Positions 16,001 through 25,685 of a stretch of DNA of 64,000 bases are shown in pieces. Location of the stretch: assembly GCF_025465995.1 (NCBI RefSeq), contig NZ_JANLNY010000004.1:310001-374000 (forward strand). The letters are read 5' to 3'. Both the position numbers and the translations under genes were made by a program. The DNA comes from Pseudomonas sp. 5P_3.1_Bac2 (lineage in GTDB: Bacteria; Pseudomonadota; Gammaproteobacteria; Pseudomonadales; Pseudomonadaceae). The notes below the pieces were generated by a model. It saw nothing but the letters and a program-made list of their open reading frames with translations, had not been told where the DNA came from and made no database searches. The stretch's first letter is position 1. Every line of letters starts with the position of its first letter.

Positions 16001-17904
16001 CGGTCACGGTGATCGGCATCGGCGATATGGCCGGTGATGTGTTTGGTAATGGCTTGCTGCAATCCACCAGCCTGCAATTGGTGGCGGCGTTTAACCACCT
16101 GCATATCTTTATCGACCCTAATCCCGATGCGGCCAAGAGTTATGCCGAGCGTCAGCGTCTGTTTGATCTGCCGCGTTCCAGCTGGGCCGACTATGACCAT
16201 GCGCTGATTTCCGCCGGTGGCGGCATCTTCCTGCGCAGCGCCAAGAGCATCAGCATCAGCCCGCAGATGCAGCAACGCTTCGCCATCAGCGCGGACAAAC
16301 TGGCGCCCACTGAGCTGCTCAATGCCTTGCTCAAAGCGCCGGTGGATTTGCTCTGGAACGGCGGCATCGGCACCTACGTGAAGTCCAGCAAGGAAAGCCA
16401 TGCCGATGCCGGCGACAAGGCCAACGACCTGCTGCGTGTCGATGGCCGCGAGTTGCGCGCTTTGGTGGTGGGCGAGGGCGGCAACCTCGGCATGACTCAG
16501 TTGGGCCGCGTCGAGTACGGCCTCAACGGCGGTAAGAGCAACACCGACTTTATCGACAACGCCGGTGGTGTGGATTGCTCCGACCACGAGGTGAATATCA
16601 AGATTCTCCTCGGCGAAATCGTCGCCGCTGGCGATATGACCGGTAAGCAGCGTAATCAACTGCTGGTGCAGATGACTGACGCCGTCAGCCGCCTGGTGCT
16701 GGCCAACAACTACAAGCAAACCCAGGCGCTGTCCTTGGCGGAGCGTAATGCGCGGGAGCGGGTCGGCGAGTACAAACGCTTGATGAGCGCGCTGGAGGGC
16801 GCCGGTAAGCTTGATCGGGCCCTGGAGTTTTTGCCCAGTGATGATGAGCTGAACGAACGCGCCGCCAATGGTCTGGGCCTGACCCGGGCTGAGCTGGCCG
16901 TGCTGATCTCCTACAGCAAAATCACCCTTAAAGAATCGCTGCTGCAGTCCAAGGTGCCGGATGACGAGTACCTGGCGCGGGAGATGCAAAGCGCCTTCCC
17001 ACCCTTATTAAGCGAGCAATTTAGCGAGGCCATGGCCCGCCATCGGCTCAAACGCGAGATCGTCAGCACGCAGATCGCCAACGATCTGGTCAACCACATG
17101 GGCATCACCTTTGTGCAGCGCCTGATCGAGTCCACCGGCATGAGCGCGGCCAATGTGGCCGGGGCTTACGTGATTGTGCGCGACCTGTTCCGCTTGCCCC
17201 ATTGGTGGCAGCAGATCGAAGCGCTGGATCATCAGGTGCCGGCCGAGTTGCAGCTGCAACTGATGGATGAGCTGATGCGTCTGGGCCGCCGGGCGACCCG
17301 TTGGTTCCTGCGCAGCCGGCGTAACGAGTTGGATGCGGCGCGCGATGTGGCCCACTTCGCGCCGCGCATCGAAGCCTTGTTGGGCGTGCTGGAGGACTTG
17401 CTCGAAGGCCCGGCCCGCGAGCAGTGGCAGGCGCGCTTCCAAGGGTATGTCGAGGCCGGGGTGCCAGAGACGTTAGCGCGGGTGGTGGCGGGCACCAGCC
17501 ATCTTTACACCTTGTTGCCGATTATCGAGGCGGCGGATCTCACCGGGCAGGCGCCGACTCAGGTGGCGGCCGTGTATTTCACCACCGGTGCGGCGTTGGA
17601 GCTGTCTTGGTATTTGCAGCAGGTCAGCAGCTTGCCGGTGGAGAACAATTGGCAGGCGCTGGCGCGTGAGGCGTTCCGTGATGATCTGGATGCTCAGCAG
17701 CGGGCGATTACCGTGTCGGTGCTGCAGATTGCCGATGGTGGCGCAGCGGTCGAAGCTAGTGTCGGCCAGTGGCTGGAGCAGCACCGGCCGTTGGTGGAGC
17801 GCTGGAAGCTGATGCTGGCTGAACTGCGCGCCGCCACCACCGTCGATTACGCCATGTATGCGGTGGCCAATCGGGAACTAACCGACTTGGCACAAAGCGC
17901 TTAA
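13063..17904 (+). CDS. gdhB: NAD-specific glutamate dehydrogenase, large (180-kDa class)
   Basis: This 1613-residue enzyme oxidises glutamate to 2-oxoglutarate and ammonia with NAD+. The length is typical of the large GDH class, which has long N-terminal ACT-like regulatory domains (~1-700), a catalytic core (~770-1250) and a C-terminal helical region. Core motifs include RFGDVARGGLRWSDR, a Lys-containing VPMGAKGGFIPRR (~845-857), DKGTATFSDIAN and the Rossmann segment VIGIGDMAGDVFGNG (~983-997). The start at 13063 has GGAG about 10 bases upstream. It is monocistronic, divergent from moxR, and ends in a strong terminator. In pseudomonads it supports growth on arginine and glutamate. Confidence 0.96.
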   Translation: MAFFTAASKSDFQQHLHTALAQHVSAQTLPQVTLFAEQFFGIIALEELTQRRLSDLLGCTLSAWRLLEHFDADAPQVRVFNPDYEKHGWQSSHSAVEILHRDIPFLVDSVRMELKRRGYSIHTLQNNVLSVRRNSAGDLLELLPKSSQGADVQQEALLFLEIDRCANAGELKALEKALETVLGDVRLCVNDFAPMRGKAQDLLNWLDKAKLKVDGAELEETKAFLQWLLNDRFTFLGYEEFTVVESATGGSLVYDEKSLLGLAKRLRSGLKANELQVQPEVLSYLREPQLLSFAKAPLPSSVHRPAYPDLVSIRELDASGKVIRECRFMGLYTSSVYSDSVWNIPFIRRKLAVIKQRSGFDSSAHLGKELAQVLEILPRDDLFQTPVDELFSTVLAIVQIQERNKIRVFLRRDPFGRFCYCLTYVPRDVYSTETRLRIQQVLMERLQASDCEFWTFFSESVLARVQFILKVDPGNRTSIDPLQLEKEIIQVCRSWHDDYRGLMIESLGEAQGTQVLSQFAAGFPAGYRERFAPHSAVVDMQHLLSLNAQRQLVMSFYQPLTQDGPQLHCKLYHADTPLPLSDVLPILENLGLRVLGEFPYKLRHSDGREFWIHDFAFTYAEGLDVDIQQLNDTLQEAFVKIVGGAAENDGFNRLVLMAAMPWRDVALLRAYARYLKQIRLGFDLSYIASTLVNHVEVSKELVRLFKTRFYLARKLSAEDLEDKQQKLEQAILSALDNVAVLNEDRILRRYVDLIKATLRTNFYQADSSGQAKPYFSFKLNPRAIPDIPRPTPKFEIFVYSPRVEGVHLRFGDVARGGLRWSDREEDYRTEVLGLVKAQQVKNAVIVPMGAKGGFIPRRLPQSGSRDEVLAEGIACYRIFISGLLDITDNLKEGAVVPPANVLRHDGDDPYLVVAADKGTATFSDIANGIARDYDFWLDDAFASGGSAGYDHKGMGITAKGGWVSVQRHFRERGIDVQVDPVTVIGIGDMAGDVFGNGLLQSTSLQLVAAFNHLHIFIDPNPDAAKSYAERQRLFDLPRSSWADYDHALISAGGGIFLRSAKSISISPQMQQRFAISADKLAPTELLNALLKAPVDLLWNGGIGTYVKSSKESHADAGDKANDLLRVDGRELRALVVGEGGNLGMTQLGRVEYGLNGGKSNTDFIDNAGGVDCSDHEVNIKILLGEIVAAGDMTGKQRNQLLVQMTDAVSRLVLANNYKQTQALSLAERNARERVGEYKRLMSALEGAGKLDRALEFLPSDDELNERAANGLGLTRAELAVLISYSKITLKESLLQSKVPDDEYLAREMQSAFPPLLSEQFSEAMARHRLKREIVSTQIANDLVNHMGITFVQRLIESTGMSAANVAGAYVIVRDLFRLPHWWQQIEALDHQVPAELQLQLMDELMRLGRRATRWFLRSRRNELDAARDVAHFAPRIEALLGVLEDLLEGPAREQWQARFQGYVEAGVPETLARVVAGTSHLYTLLPIIEAADLTGQAPTQVAAVYFTTGAALELSWYLQQVSSLPVENNWQALAREAFRDDLDAQQRAITVSVLQIADGGAAVEASVGQWLEQHRPLVERWKLMLAELRAATTVDYAMYAVANRELTDLAQSA

Positions 17905-17919
17905 AGCGCAGGCCCGGAA

Positions 17920-17969
17920 ACGACTACGCCCCTGTTGCGCGAATGAGCGCAGCAGGGGCGTAGTTTTTA
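17920..17969 (+). terminator. Terminator of gdhB
   Basis: A 12-bp perfect stem, ACTACGCCCCTG with CAGGGGCGTAGT, is capped by a GCGC-rich loop region and followed by five T. Confidence 0.88.
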
Positions 17970-18009
17970 TGGCAGGTGCTGCCTGGCGAGCGCTCGGCTG
18001 GGCGCCTCG

Positions 18010-18678
18010 CTAGTCGTCAAAATCCATCCAGCCGCCCATTTCCTTCCAGCGGTTGACGATGCCGCAGAACAGCTCGGCGGTCTTTTCCGTGTCGTAACGG
18101 GCCGAGTGCGCTTCTTTACCGTCAAATTCGATACCCGCCGCCTGGCAGGCTTTGGCCAATACGGTTTGACCGTAGGCGAGGCCGGCGAGGGTGGCGGTGT
18201 CGAAGCTGGAGAAAGGGTGGAACGGGTTGCGCTTGATCCCCGTGCGTGCCACGGCGGCATTGAGGAAGCCCAAGTCAAAGCTGCTGTTATGGCCGACCAG
18301 AATGGCCCGCTTGCAGCTGTTGGCTTTGAGCGATTTACGCAGGCCGCGGAAGATTTCATTGAGCGCGTGCTCTTCGGTCACCGCCATGCGCAGCGGGTGA
18401 TCGAGCTTGATGCCGGTAAAGTCCAGCGCCGCCTGTTCGATATTGGCGCCTTCGAAGGGCTCAATGCGGAAGAACTGGGTGTGTTCCGGGAACAGAAAGC
18501 CGTCCTCATCCATGCCGATGGTGGTCGCGGCAATCTCTAGCAGGGCGTCGGTGGCGCTGTTAAAGCCACCGGTTTCGACGTCCACCACCACGGGCAGGTA
18601 GCCGCGAAAGCGTGCCGCCATCGGGTGGCGGGGGCCACTGCCGCCTTCTTGTTCGTCTTCGAAATGATCTTCGCTCAC
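18010..18678 (-). CDS. rnt: Ribonuclease T (3'-5' exoribonuclease)
   Basis: This 222-residue DEDDh exonuclease has motif I DVETGG (Asp33, Glu35), motif [13 protein letters not shown] (around 130) and motif [13 protein letters not shown] (around 190). RNase T trims the CCA end of tRNAs and matures 5S, 23S and other stable RNAs. The start codon is GTG at 18678, sharing GTGA with the pyrC stop, so the two genes are translationally coupled. It is convergent with gdhB. Confidence 0.95.
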   Translation of the reverse strand: MSEDHFEDEQEGGSGPRHPMAARFRGYLPVVVDVETGGFNSATDALLEIAATTIGMDEDGFLFPEHTQFFRIEPFEGANIEQAALDFTGIKLDHPLRMAVTEEHALNEIFRGLRKSLKANSCKRAILVGHNSSFDLGFLNAAVARTGIKRNPFHPFSSFDTATLAGLAYGQTVLAKACQAAGIEFDGKEAHSARYDTEKTAELFCGIVNRWKEMGGWMDFDD

Positions 18679-19721
18679 GCCTCAGTCTCCAGCAAACGCC
18701 AGCGCAGGGTTTCACCGGCGCGCAGGGGGATTACGGTTTGTTCACCCAAAGGCAAGCTGGCGGGGGCCGTCCAGTCTTCACGAATCAGGGTAATACGATC
18801 TGTGTTGCGCGGCAGGCCGTAGAAGTCCGGGCCGTTAAGGCTGGCGAACGCTTCCAGTTGCCCCAGCGCGTTGCGCTGTTCAAAGGCCTCGGCATACAAC
18901 TCGATAGCAGCATAGGCGCTGTAGCAGCCGGCGCAACCGCAGGCGGCTTCTTTGGCGTGCTTGGCATGGGGCGCCGAGTCGGTGCCTAAGAAGAACTTTG
19001 CACTGCCGCTGGTGGCCGCATCCAACAGGGCTTCCTGGTGGGTGTTGCGCTTCAAAATCGGCAAGCAATAGAAGTGCGGGCGAATCCCGCCCACCAACAT
19101 ATGGTTGCGGTTATACAGCAGGTGATGGGCGGTAATGGTCGCTGCCACGTTGGCCGAGGCGCCCTGAACGAACTGCACGGCATCGCTGGTGGTGATGTGT
19201 TCGAACACCACTTTAAGGCTCGGGAAACGCTCGACCACACGGCTCAAATGCTCGCCGATAAAGACTTTCTCGCGATCGAAGACGTCGATCTCATTACGCG
19301 TGACTTCGCCGTGGACCAACAGTGGCAGGCCGACTTCAGCCATGGCCTCAAGCACCGGGAAGATCTTATCGATGCTGGTCACGCCCGAATCGGAGTTGGT
19401 GGTTGCCCCGGCTGGATACAGCTTGGCGGCGTGGACAAAACCAGACGCCTTGGCCGCGCGAATGTCTTCAGGGCGGGTCAGGTCGGTCAGGTAGAGCACC
19501 ATCAGCGGCTCAAAGTGGCTGCCCGCTGGGCGCGCAGTGAGAATGCGCTGACGGTAAGCATCGGCTTCGCTGGCGTTACGCACCGGCGGCACCAGATTAG
19601 GCATGATAATGGCGCGGGCGAAGGTGCGGGCCACATCGGCAACGGTGTGCGGCAGTACGGCGCCGTCACGCAGGTGAATGTGCCAGTCGTCGGGACGCAG
19701 CAGGGTAAGGCGGTCAGTCAT
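18675..19721 (-). CDS. pyrC: Dihydroorotase (class II)
   Basis: This 348-residue enzyme interconverts N-carbamoyl-L-aspartate and dihydroorotate in pyrimidine synthesis. The N-terminal zinc motif is [10 protein letters not shown] (His at ~16 and 18). The carboxylated-lysine region [16 protein letters not shown] lies near residue 100, and later metal-site His and Asp segments ([21 protein letters not shown]) are present. The start was set at 19721 ([10 protein letters not shown]), matching the usual length; a 44-residue upstream extension lacks homology-like sequence. It is cotranscribed with rnt and divergent from motY. Confidence 0.95.
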   Translation of the reverse strand: MTDRLTLLRPDDWHIHLRDGAVLPHTVADVARTFARAIIMPNLVPPVRNASEADAYRQRILTARPAGSHFEPLMVLYLTDLTRPEDIRAAKASGFVHAAKLYPAGATTNSDSGVTSIDKIFPVLEAMAEVGLPLLVHGEVTRNEIDVFDREKVFIGEHLSRVVERFPSLKVVFEHITTSDAVQFVQGASANVAATITAHHLLYNRNHMLVGGIRPHFYCLPILKRNTHQEALLDAATSGSAKFFLGTDSAPHAKHAKEAACGCAGCYSAYAAIELYAEAFEQRNALGQLEAFASLNGPDFYGLPRNTDRITLIREDWTAPASLPLGEQTVIPLRAGETLRWRLLETEA

Positions 19722-19882
19722 GGAAGCTTCCAAGCGGGCAAACGTGGCGAGAATGCTACCGGAAAAGCCCTCCCACAGCACCTTCAAAGCTGACCTCAGC
19801 CGCAGATAACTCAGGCTGCGCCTCAAGTTTTGGCCAATGCCACCGATAGCCACAAGGTATGCCGTATTCCTTGGAGTCAGTA

Positions 19883-20833
19883 GTGCGCCTCAATCCCCTC
19901 GCGATGCTTTGCCTGTTGGCAAGTCAGTCAGCCTTCGCTATCAGCTTCCAGACCCGTCTGGAGAAGGTTGAGTGGCAGGTTGAAGGGGATCAGTTCGAGT
20001 GCCGTTTGTCCCAGCCCATCGCCAACTTTGGTGCTGGCGTGTTCGTGCGGCGTGCCGGCGAGCAGGTGACCTTCACCTTAAAGGCGCAAGAACGCTGGCT
20101 ACGTCCTGGTAATGCCACCTTGCTCGCCGCTGCCGCGCCTTGGCAGACTGGACGCGGCGACATCAACTTGGGCGCGGTGCGGGTGGCGTCGCCGACCGAG
20201 CCATTTAACACGTCTCAGGAGCAGGGCACGCGGCTGCTCAGCGGTTTGCTTGAGGGGCGCAGCCCCGTGGTGCGCCATCGCACGGCGGTGGGTAACGACA
20301 GCATTGAGGTGCGCCTGCTGCCGGTGAAGTTCACCAAGGCCTATCAGGACTATCTGGCCTGCACGGCGAAGCTGCTGCCGGTGAATTTCGACCAGGTGCG
20401 TAAATCCCAGGTCGGCTTCCCGGGGGGCGGTATTGATCTGGACCCCATGGCGCAGGCCAAGCTGGACATCATCCTGAGCTTTATCAAGGCCGATCCCAGT
20501 GTTAACCGCATCCAACTCGACGGCCACGCCGATAACAGCGGCAACCGCCTGACCAACCGCGACCTGTCGCGCCGCCGCGCCATCGCCGTGATGGAATACC
20601 TCAAGGCCCACGGCGTCCCGGCTGAGCAAATCACCCTGCGTTTTCACGGCGAGCGCTATCCGCTGGCGCCAAACACCAATGAGGCCAATCGGGCGAAGAA
20701 TCGCCGCGTTAGCATCGCCTTGGATCGCGGCCCCGCGCTGGAGCCTGCCGCTGAGGCACCTCCGGCCCCAACCCCCGCGCCGAGTGAGCCCGCCGCGCCG
20801 ACTTCAGCCACCGCTGCCGGGCTGGCTTCCTAG
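19883..20833 (+). CDS. motY: MotY-like flagellar stator-associated OmpA-domain protein
   Basis: This 316-residue exported protein has a signal peptide (~1-19), an N-terminal MotY domain (~20-165) and a C-terminal OmpA-like peptidoglycan-binding domain with [18 protein letters not shown] and a NRDLSRRRA helix. It ends in a Pro/Ala-rich tail. MotY forms the T-ring that anchors sodium- or proton-driven stators in Pseudomonas and Vibrio. GTG 19883 was chosen because TTGGAG at 19871-19876 lies 6 bases ahead; the earlier ATG at 19859 has no such site. The pyrC-motY-argG order is the familiar Pseudomonas arrangement. Confidence 0.88.
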   Translation: MRLNPLAMLCLLASQSAFAISFQTRLEKVEWQVEGDQFECRLSQPIANFGAGVFVRRAGEQVTFTLKAQERWLRPGNATLLAAAAPWQTGRGDINLGAVRVASPTEPFNTSQEQGTRLLSGLLEGRSPVVRHRTAVGNDSIEVRLLPVKFTKAYQDYLACTAKLLPVNFDQVRKSQVGFPGGGIDLDPMAQAKLDIILSFIKADPSVNRIQLDGHADNSGNRLTNRDLSRRRAIAVMEYLKAHGVPAEQITLRFHGERYPLAPNTNEANRAKNRRVSIALDRGPALEPAAEAPPAPTPAPSEPAAPTSATAAGLAS

Positions 20834-20961
20834 GCAGAAATAGCTGAATCGCCCCGTTTTCTTCGTCGCTTAGTCGTAACCCACTGTCGCGCCACTGTAA
20901 ATCAGGCGCGGCGAGCAGTAGAATCGTCGGTTTTCCCGCACACCCCCGTGGAGTTGATGGC

Positions 20962-22182
20962 ATGGCCGACGTAAAAAAGGTTGTCTTGGCATATTCCGGT
21001 GGCCTGGACACTTCGGTGATTCTCAAGTGGCTGCAAGATACTTATAACTGTGAAGTCGTGACCTTCACCGCTGACCTTGGCCAAGGTGAGGAAGTCGAGC
21101 CGGCTCGCGCTAAAGCCCAAGCCATGGGCGTTAAAGAAATCTACATCGACGATCTGCGCGAAGAGTTCGTGCGTGATTTCGTGTTCCCGATGTTCCGCGC
21201 TAACACCATCTACGAAGGCGAATACCTGCTGGGCACCTCGATTGCCCGTCCGCTGATCGCCAAGCGTCTGATCGAAATCGCTAACGAAACTGGCGCTGAT
21301 GCCATTTCCCACGGCGCTACCGGTAAAGGTAACGACCAAGTACGTTTCGAGCTGGGTGCCTACGCACTCAAGCCCGGCGTACAAGTGATTGCGCCATGGC
21401 GTGAGTGGGATCTGACTTCCCGCGAAACCCTGATGGCCTACGCCGAAAAAGCCAACATCCCGGTTGACTTCAACAAGGCGGGCAAAAAGTCGCCGTACTC
21501 CATGGATGCCAACCTGCTGCACATCTCCTATGAAGGCGGCGTGCTGGAAGACACCTGGACCGAGCACGAAGAAGACATGTGGCGTTGGACCAAGTCGCCT
21601 GAAGACGCGCCAAACGTGCCGACTTACCTTGAGCTGACCTACCGTGGCGGCGACATCGTTGCTATCGACGGCAAGGAAATGACTCCGGCCACCGTACTGG
21701 CTGAACTGAACCGCATCGGCGGGGAAAACGGCATTGGCCGTCTGGACATCGTGGAAAACCGTTACGTGGGCATGAAGTCCCGTGGCTGCTACGAAACTCC
21801 AGGCGGCACCATCATGCTGCGCGCCCACCGCGCCATCGAGTCGATCACCCTCGACCGCGAAGTGGCTCACCTGAAAGACGAGCTGATGCCGAAGTACGCC
21901 AGCCTGATCTACAACGGCTACTGGTGGAGCCCAGAGCGGCAGATGCTGCAGCAAATGATCGACGCTTCCCAAGCCACAGTGAACGGCGTGGTGCGCCTGA
22001 AGCTGTACAAAGGCAACGTCATCGTGGTGGGCCGCAAGTCCGACGACAGTCTGTTCGACACCCGCATCTCCACCTTCGAGGACGATGCTGGCGCTTACGA
22101 CCAGAAAGACGCCGCTGGCTTTATCAAGCTCAACGCCCTGCGTCTGCGCATCGCGGCCAACAAAGGCCGCTCGCCGCTGTAA
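20962..22182 (+). CDS. argG: Argininosuccinate synthase
   Basis: This 406-residue enzyme condenses citrulline and aspartate with ATP to give argininosuccinate, the penultimate step of arginine synthesis. The N-terminal PP-loop is [16 protein letters not shown] (~10-25). Substrate motifs [16 protein letters not shown] (~115-130) and [17 protein letters not shown] (~175-191) are intact. ATG 20962 has GTGGAG 8 bases upstream. It is followed by a strong terminator. Confidence 0.97.
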   Translation: MADVKKVVLAYSGGLDTSVILKWLQDTYNCEVVTFTADLGQGEEVEPARAKAQAMGVKEIYIDDLREEFVRDFVFPMFRANTIYEGEYLLGTSIARPLIAKRLIEIANETGADAISHGATGKGNDQVRFELGAYALKPGVQVIAPWREWDLTSRETLMAYAEKANIPVDFNKAGKKSPYSMDANLLHISYEGGVLEDTWTEHEEDMWRWTKSPEDAPNVPTYLELTYRGGDIVAIDGKEMTPATVLAELNRIGGENGIGRLDIVENRYVGMKSRGCYETPGGTIMLRAHRAIESITLDREVAHLKDELMPKYASLIYNGYWWSPERQMLQQMIDASQATVNGVVRLKLYKGNVIVVGRKSDDSLFDTRISTFEDDAGAYDQKDAAGFIKLNALRLRIAANKGRSPL

Positions 22183-22201
22183 GGCTGTCGGCTGGGTAAC
22201 A

Positions 22202-22227
22202 AGAACGGGCCTGCGGGCCCGTTTTTT
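22202..22227 (+). terminator. Terminator of argG
   Basis: An ACGGGCC / GGCCCGT stem (22204-22221) is followed by six T, 20 bases after the argG stop. Confidence 0.9.
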
Positions 22228-22356
22228 GTGCGCGGCTGCTGGTGGCAAGCTCTGATAAACTGCCTGGCTATTAAGCACTGGCCGTCAGTTTTGCATGCGC
22301 AGGCTGTACGGACAGGGCAATAGTTGCGAGTAAACGCACTGCCTGAGGAGAACTGT

Positions 22357-22749
22357 ATGAGACTGCTACACACCATGCTGCGTGTGGGTGATATGGAACG
22401 CTCCATCGCGTTCTACACCGAAGTACTGGGCATGACCCTGCTGCGCCGCAAAGACTACCCAGAAGGCAAATTCACTCTGGCCTTCGTTGGCTACGGCGAT
22501 GAAGCGCATAACAGCGTGATCGAGCTGACCCACAACTGGGGCGTCGACAGTTACGAGCTGGGCACCGGCTACGGCCATATCGCCTTGGAAGTGGCTGACG
22601 TGTACAAAGCCTGTGAGGACATTCGCGCCCGTGGCGGCAAGGTCACCCGCGAAGCCGGCCCGATGAAGCACGGCACCAGCATCCTGGCTTTCGTCGAAGA
22701 CCCGGACGGTTATAAGATCGAACTGCTGTCGCCTGCGCGCAAAGACTAA
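22357..22749 (+). CDS. gloA: Lactoylglutathione lyase (glyoxalase I)
   Basis: This 130-residue enzyme converts the methylglyoxal-glutathione hemithioacetal to S-lactoylglutathione. All four metal ligands of the Ni-type short glyoxalases are present at the E. coli positions: His5, Glu56, His74 and Glu122. The start has GAGGAG 6 bases upstream (22345-22350), which rules out an in-frame codon at 22324. It lies downstream of the argG terminator, so it has its own promoter. Confidence 0.96.
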   Translation: MRLLHTMLRVGDMERSIAFYTEVLGMTLLRRKDYPEGKFTLAFVGYGDEAHNSVIELTHNWGVDSYELGTGYGHIALEVADVYKACEDIRARGGKVTREAGPMKHGTSILAFVEDPDGYKIELLSPARKD

Positions 22750-22767
22750 GGCGCAGCAGCGCCACTG

Positions 22768-22800
22768 AGGTGGGCTAGGCCGCGATTGCCTATCTCACCT
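22768..22800 (+). terminator. Possible terminator hairpin after gloA (no T-run)
   Basis: A 13-position stem with one mismatch and one G-T pair (AGGTGGGCTAGGC with GCCTATCTCACCT) begins 18 bases after the gloA stop. It lacks a T-tract. Confidence 0.4.
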
Positions 22801-22856
22801 GCGTGTGTCTAGGGATGAGCAACAGTTTTAGGGCTGGTATTTATAAGGATATAAAT

Positions 22857-23357
22857 ATGGCTGACGTGACTATTAGGCATCTTGAACCAGACGATTATCC
22901 TGCAGTGCAACAGATCTACGCCCAGCCTCAGGTGTATGCGGGCACCTTGCAAATGCCATTGCCTTCGTTGGATCTGTGGGCCAAAAGACTCATAAACATG
23001 TCCGAGTGGCGCAAGCGCTTGGTGGCCTGTATGGCTGAGCAAGTCGTTGGGCTGATAACCATTGACAGCAATGATCGTGAGCGCCGGCGCCACGTCGCTT
23101 CATTTGGCATTGTGGTCGATCCGGCTTACACCGGTCAGGGTGTCGGTAGCGCGTTGATGGCGGCGATGATCGATCTCTGCGACAACTGGCTAAATATGCA
23201 CCGTATCGAGCTCACGGTGTTTGTCGATAATGCCGCCGCGATTGCCTTGTACCGTAAGTTCGGTTTCGAGGTTGAAGGGACCAGTCGTGACTTCGCTTTC
23301 CGCGAGGGCCGCTATGTGGATGTGCACCATATGGGGCGGATCAGGCCAGCCGCTTGA
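22857..23357 (+). CDS. GNAT acetyltransferase, YhhY/AaaT-like
   Basis: This 166-residue protein has the GNAT acetyl-CoA motif GIVVDPAYTGQGVGSALM (~78-95), and IELTVFVDNAAAIALYRKFGFEVEG (given in part) forms the C-terminal strand and helix. The whole sequence follows the E. coli YhhY (AaaT) L-amino-acid N-acetyltransferase, including the IxAQPxVYxGTLQ opening. The start at 22857 has AAGGAT 6 bases upstream. It is a single gene closed by a bidirectional terminator. The exact substrate cannot be read from the sequence. Confidence 0.85.
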   Translation: MADVTIRHLEPDDYPAVQQIYAQPQVYAGTLQMPLPSLDLWAKRLINMSEWRKRLVACMAEQVVGLITIDSNDRERRRHVASFGIVVDPAYTGQGVGSALMAAMIDLCDNWLNMHRIELTVFVDNAAAIALYRKFGFEVEGTSRDFAFREGRYVDVHHMGRIRPAA

Positions 23358-23388
23358 GCACATAGGCACGATGGTCAAGGCATAAAGC

Positions 23389-23417
23389 AAAAGCCCCGTA
23401 AATACGGGGCTTTTTGT
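23389..23417. terminator. Bidirectional terminator
   Basis: AAGCCCCGTA / TACGGGGCTT with A-run before and T-run after. It serves the acetyltransferase gene on plus and the small gene at 23424 on minus. Confidence 0.9.
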
Positions 23418-23423
23418 TACGGC

Positions 23424-23603
23424 TTAAATGTCGAAATCATATTCCGACAACTGCTTATGCAAACGGCGTTCTTCTAGAAAATTGTCGATGATGCGGCGCT
23501 TGGTCAGGTTGGTTTTCGCCACCTCAACCGGAGCTTCGGCTTCATCAGCATCGTCAGCTACAAAATCTTCGTCGAGTTCAAGATCTTCTTTGTCAGTGCT
23601 CAT
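23424..23603 (-). CDS. Conserved acidic small protein (PA3496-like, 59 residues)
   Basis: A short ORF reads MSTDKEDLELDEDFVADDAD, then EAEAPVEVAKTNLTKRR and ends IIDNFLEERRLHKQLSEYDFDI. The N-terminal half is strongly acidic and the C-terminal half is a basic amphipathic helix. GGAG lies 8 bases ahead of the ATG, and a terminator follows immediately. It resembles the small protein encoded beside nth in P. aeruginosa, named there as a putative envelope-integrity factor; I recall that name rather than derive it. It could be cotranscribed with nth, about 106 bases upstream. Confidence 0.8.
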   Translation of the reverse strand: MSTDKEDLELDEDFVADDADEAEAPVEVAKTNLTKRRIIDNFLEERRLHKQLSEYDFDI

Positions 23604-23709
23604 CTATCCCACTCCAGGCAGCTAGGCCAGTTGCCGACCTTATAGCGACAAAATTCGGGTGGGTAAAAAAGATTTTTTCAATCACCTAGATAAGTATTTG
23701 AATAAGCTA

Positions 23710-24348
23710 TCAATCGTCCGAGGTTTTGTGCTTGTACTCGCACAGGTCTTCGATTCGGCAACTGCCGCAGCGCGGCTTGCGTGCCTGGCACACGTAGCGG
23801 CCGTGGAGGATCAGCCAGTGGTGGGAGTCGAGGAGGAATTCTTTGGGCACAAATTTCATCAGCTTGTGTTCCACCTCCAGCACGTTTTTGCCGGGAGCGA
23901 TGCCGGTGCGGTTGCTGACGCGGAAGATATGGGTGTCCACCGCCATAGCCAGCTGGCGAAAGGCCGTGTTCAGCACCACGTTGGCGGTCTTACGTCCGAC
24001 GCCGGGCAGGGCTTCGAGCTCCTCGCGAGTTTCTGGCACTTCGCCGTTATGCCGCTCCAGCAGCAGGCGGCAGGTTTCGATCACATTCTTGGCCTTGCTG
24101 TTATACAGGCCGATGGTCTTGATGTATTCGCTCAAGCCCGCCACCCCCAAGTCGTAGATGGCTTGGGGGGTGTTGGCTACGGGGAACAGCTTGGCCGTGG
24201 CCTTGTTGACGCTGACGTCCGTGGCCTGCGCCGACAGGGTGACGGCGATCAGCAGCTCAAACGGTGTGCTGTAGGCCAGCTCAGTCTTCGGCTCGGGGTT
24301 GTCTTCATGCAGACGGCGGAAAATTTCCAGACGTTTGGCAGCGTTCAC
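23710..24348 (-). CDS. nth: Endonuclease III (DNA glycosylase/AP lyase)
   Basis: This 212-residue enzyme excises oxidised pyrimidines. The helix-hairpin-helix [13 protein letters not shown] contains catalytic Lys120, and VDTHIFRV contains Asp138, both at the E. coli positions. The C-terminal [4Fe-4S] motif [17 protein letters not shown] has C-x6-C-x2-C-x5-C spacing. The start is GTG at 24348, sharing GTGA with the rsxE stop. Nth is therefore the last gene of the rsx operon, a common arrangement. Confidence 0.96.
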   Translation of the reverse strand: MNAAKRLEIFRRLHEDNPEPKTELAYSTPFELLIAVTLSAQATDVSVNKATAKLFPVANTPQAIYDLGVAGLSEYIKTIGLYNSKAKNVIETCRLLLERHNGEVPETREELEALPGVGRKTANVVLNTAFRQLAMAVDTHIFRVSNRTGIAPGKNVLEVEHKLMKFVPKEFLLDSHHWLILHGRYVCQARKPRCGSCRIEDLCEYKHKTSDD

Positions 24349-25049
24349 TCAATCACTCCGGTCACTCGTACGCGGCGGCTGGCCGCCGCCGTGGTGGGCG
24401 CTGCGGGTTGCCGGGCAGCAAATTGTTCATCCAGTAGATTCTTCGCCGCCACCAGCAGGCCCAGCACCAGAAAGGCCCCGGGCGGCAGGATGGCCAGCAA
24501 AAAGCCGGGATAATCCTCGAACAGGGTTACTTGCCAGTTGGCCGCAATCGGCCCAAACAACAGCTGCATATTGGCGAATAGCGCGCCGCTGCCGAGCAAC
24601 TCGCGCACGGCGCCGATGGCCACCATCACTAGGCCAAACCCGGCCCCCATCATCAGCCCGTCGAAGCAGGCCGGTAGTAGTGGGTTCTTTGCAGCGAAGG
24701 CTTCGGCGCGGCCGAGGATGATGCAGTTGGTGGTGATCAGCGGGATAAAAATACCGAGGATCTGATACAGCTCGTAGGTAAAGGCCTGCATCAGCAGCTC
24801 AATGCAGGTGGTCAGCGCGGCGATGATCATGACGAAGATCGGCAGGCGCACCGCATCACTGACCACGTTGCGGATCAGCGACACTGCCGCGTTGGAGCAA
24901 GCCAGCACCAGTGCCGTGGCCAAGCCCATGCCCAAGGCGTTAACCACCGAGTTGCTGACGCCCAGCAACGGGCACAGGCCGAGCAACTGGACCAAACCTG
25001 GGTTGTTGTGCCACAGGCCGTTTTTGGCGATCTCGCGATAACTAGCCAT
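24345..25049 (-). CDS. rsxE: Rsx/Rnf electron-transport complex subunit E
   Basis: This 234-residue polytopic protein has about six helices and is related to RsxA. Motifs include [20 protein letters not shown] near the N-terminus and [14 protein letters not shown] (~110-123). The Rsx/Rnf complex transfers electrons between NADH and ferredoxin or SoxR, coupled to ion movement. The start at 25049 ([10 protein letters not shown]) overlaps the rsxG stop by 8 bases; the longer in-frame start at 25166 would run inside rsxG. Confidence 0.94.
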   Translation of the reverse strand: MASYREIAKNGLWHNNPGLVQLLGLCPLLGVSNSVVNALGMGLATALVLACSNAAVSLIRNVVSDAVRLPIFVMIIAALTTCIELLMQAFTYELYQILGIFIPLITTNCIILGRAEAFAAKNPLLPACFDGLMMGAGFGLVMVAIGAVRELLGSGALFANMQLLFGPIAANWQVTLFEDYPGFLLAILPPGAFLVLGLLVAAKNLLDEQFAARQPAAPTTAAASRRVRVTGVIE

Positions 25050-25683
25050 GCTTGGCCTCCACGACTTGCAGCAAGCTGGCGCGCTGGGCGTTGAAGTATT
25101 GCAGGGCACGGTGCACGGCAGCCACCACGGCCCGCGGCGTGATGGTGGCACCGGCGAACTGATCAAACTGGCCGCCGTCTTTCTTCACGGCCCAACCGCT
25201 GTCATCCGGCGCGCTCAATGATGTGTCGGTAAAGCGACTGATCCAGCGATCCTTGGCCAGCTCGATTTTGTCACCCAGCCCTGGCGTCTCTTTGTGGCTG
25301 AGCACGCGCACCCCGGCGATACGGCCATCGGCAAAAATCCCGATGAGTAACTGGATGCTGCCGCTGTAACCATCCGGCGCAGTGGCTTGCACTATTACTG
25401 CCGCCGGCTGGCCATTCAGGGTGGCGAGATAAGCAGGGGTGGGACCTTTATTGCCTAATAGCGGATCTTCGACCTCCCGCACGCTGTCGAGCAGGTCGTT
25501 GTCGTAGCTGCCCGGTGGCAGAATCTGCGCCAGGGCTTGCACCTTGGCCTCGCGTTCGGCCACGGCAATGCGTTCGGCGGTGCTGTAATGAATCGCCGCC
25601 ACGGTACCGACGCTAAGCACGGCAAAGGCGCCCAGCAGCAGGCTGTTCTTTAGCATGGAACGACTGATTTGTGGCCAATCCAT
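25042..25683 (-). CDS. rsxG: Rsx/Rnf complex subunit G (flavoprotein)
   Basis: This 213-residue protein has one N-terminal membrane helix (~14-33) and a periplasmic FMN-binding domain. The covalent flavin motif is FAGATITP (~175-182), where a Thr carries phosphoester-linked FMN. The ETPGLGDKI segment (~130) is family-typical. It lies 2 bases after rsxD and overlaps rsxE by 8. Confidence 0.94.
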   Translation of the reverse strand: MDWPQISRSMLKNSLLLGAFAVLSVGTVAAIHYSTAERIAVAEREAKVQALAQILPPGSYDNDLLDSVREVEDPLLGNKGPTPAYLATLNGQPAAVIVQATAPDGYSGSIQLLIGIFADGRIAGVRVLSHKETPGLGDKIELAKDRWISRFTDTSLSAPDDSGWAVKKDGGQFDQFAGATITPRAVVAAVHRALQYFNAQRASLLQVVEAKHG

Positions 25684-25685
25684 TG

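Noticed and set aside
15193..16989. 598-codon open frame on the minus strand inside gdhB
   Set aside because: It is an antisense shadow of a confirmed large glutamate dehydrogenase gene.
20896..20924. Possible argG promoter with TAGAAT at 20919
   Set aside because: The -35 position reads TGTAAA, a poor match, so I do not annotate it.
20902..22278. 458-codon open frame opposite argG
   Set aside because: It spans the argG terminator and promoter and has no recognisable domains.
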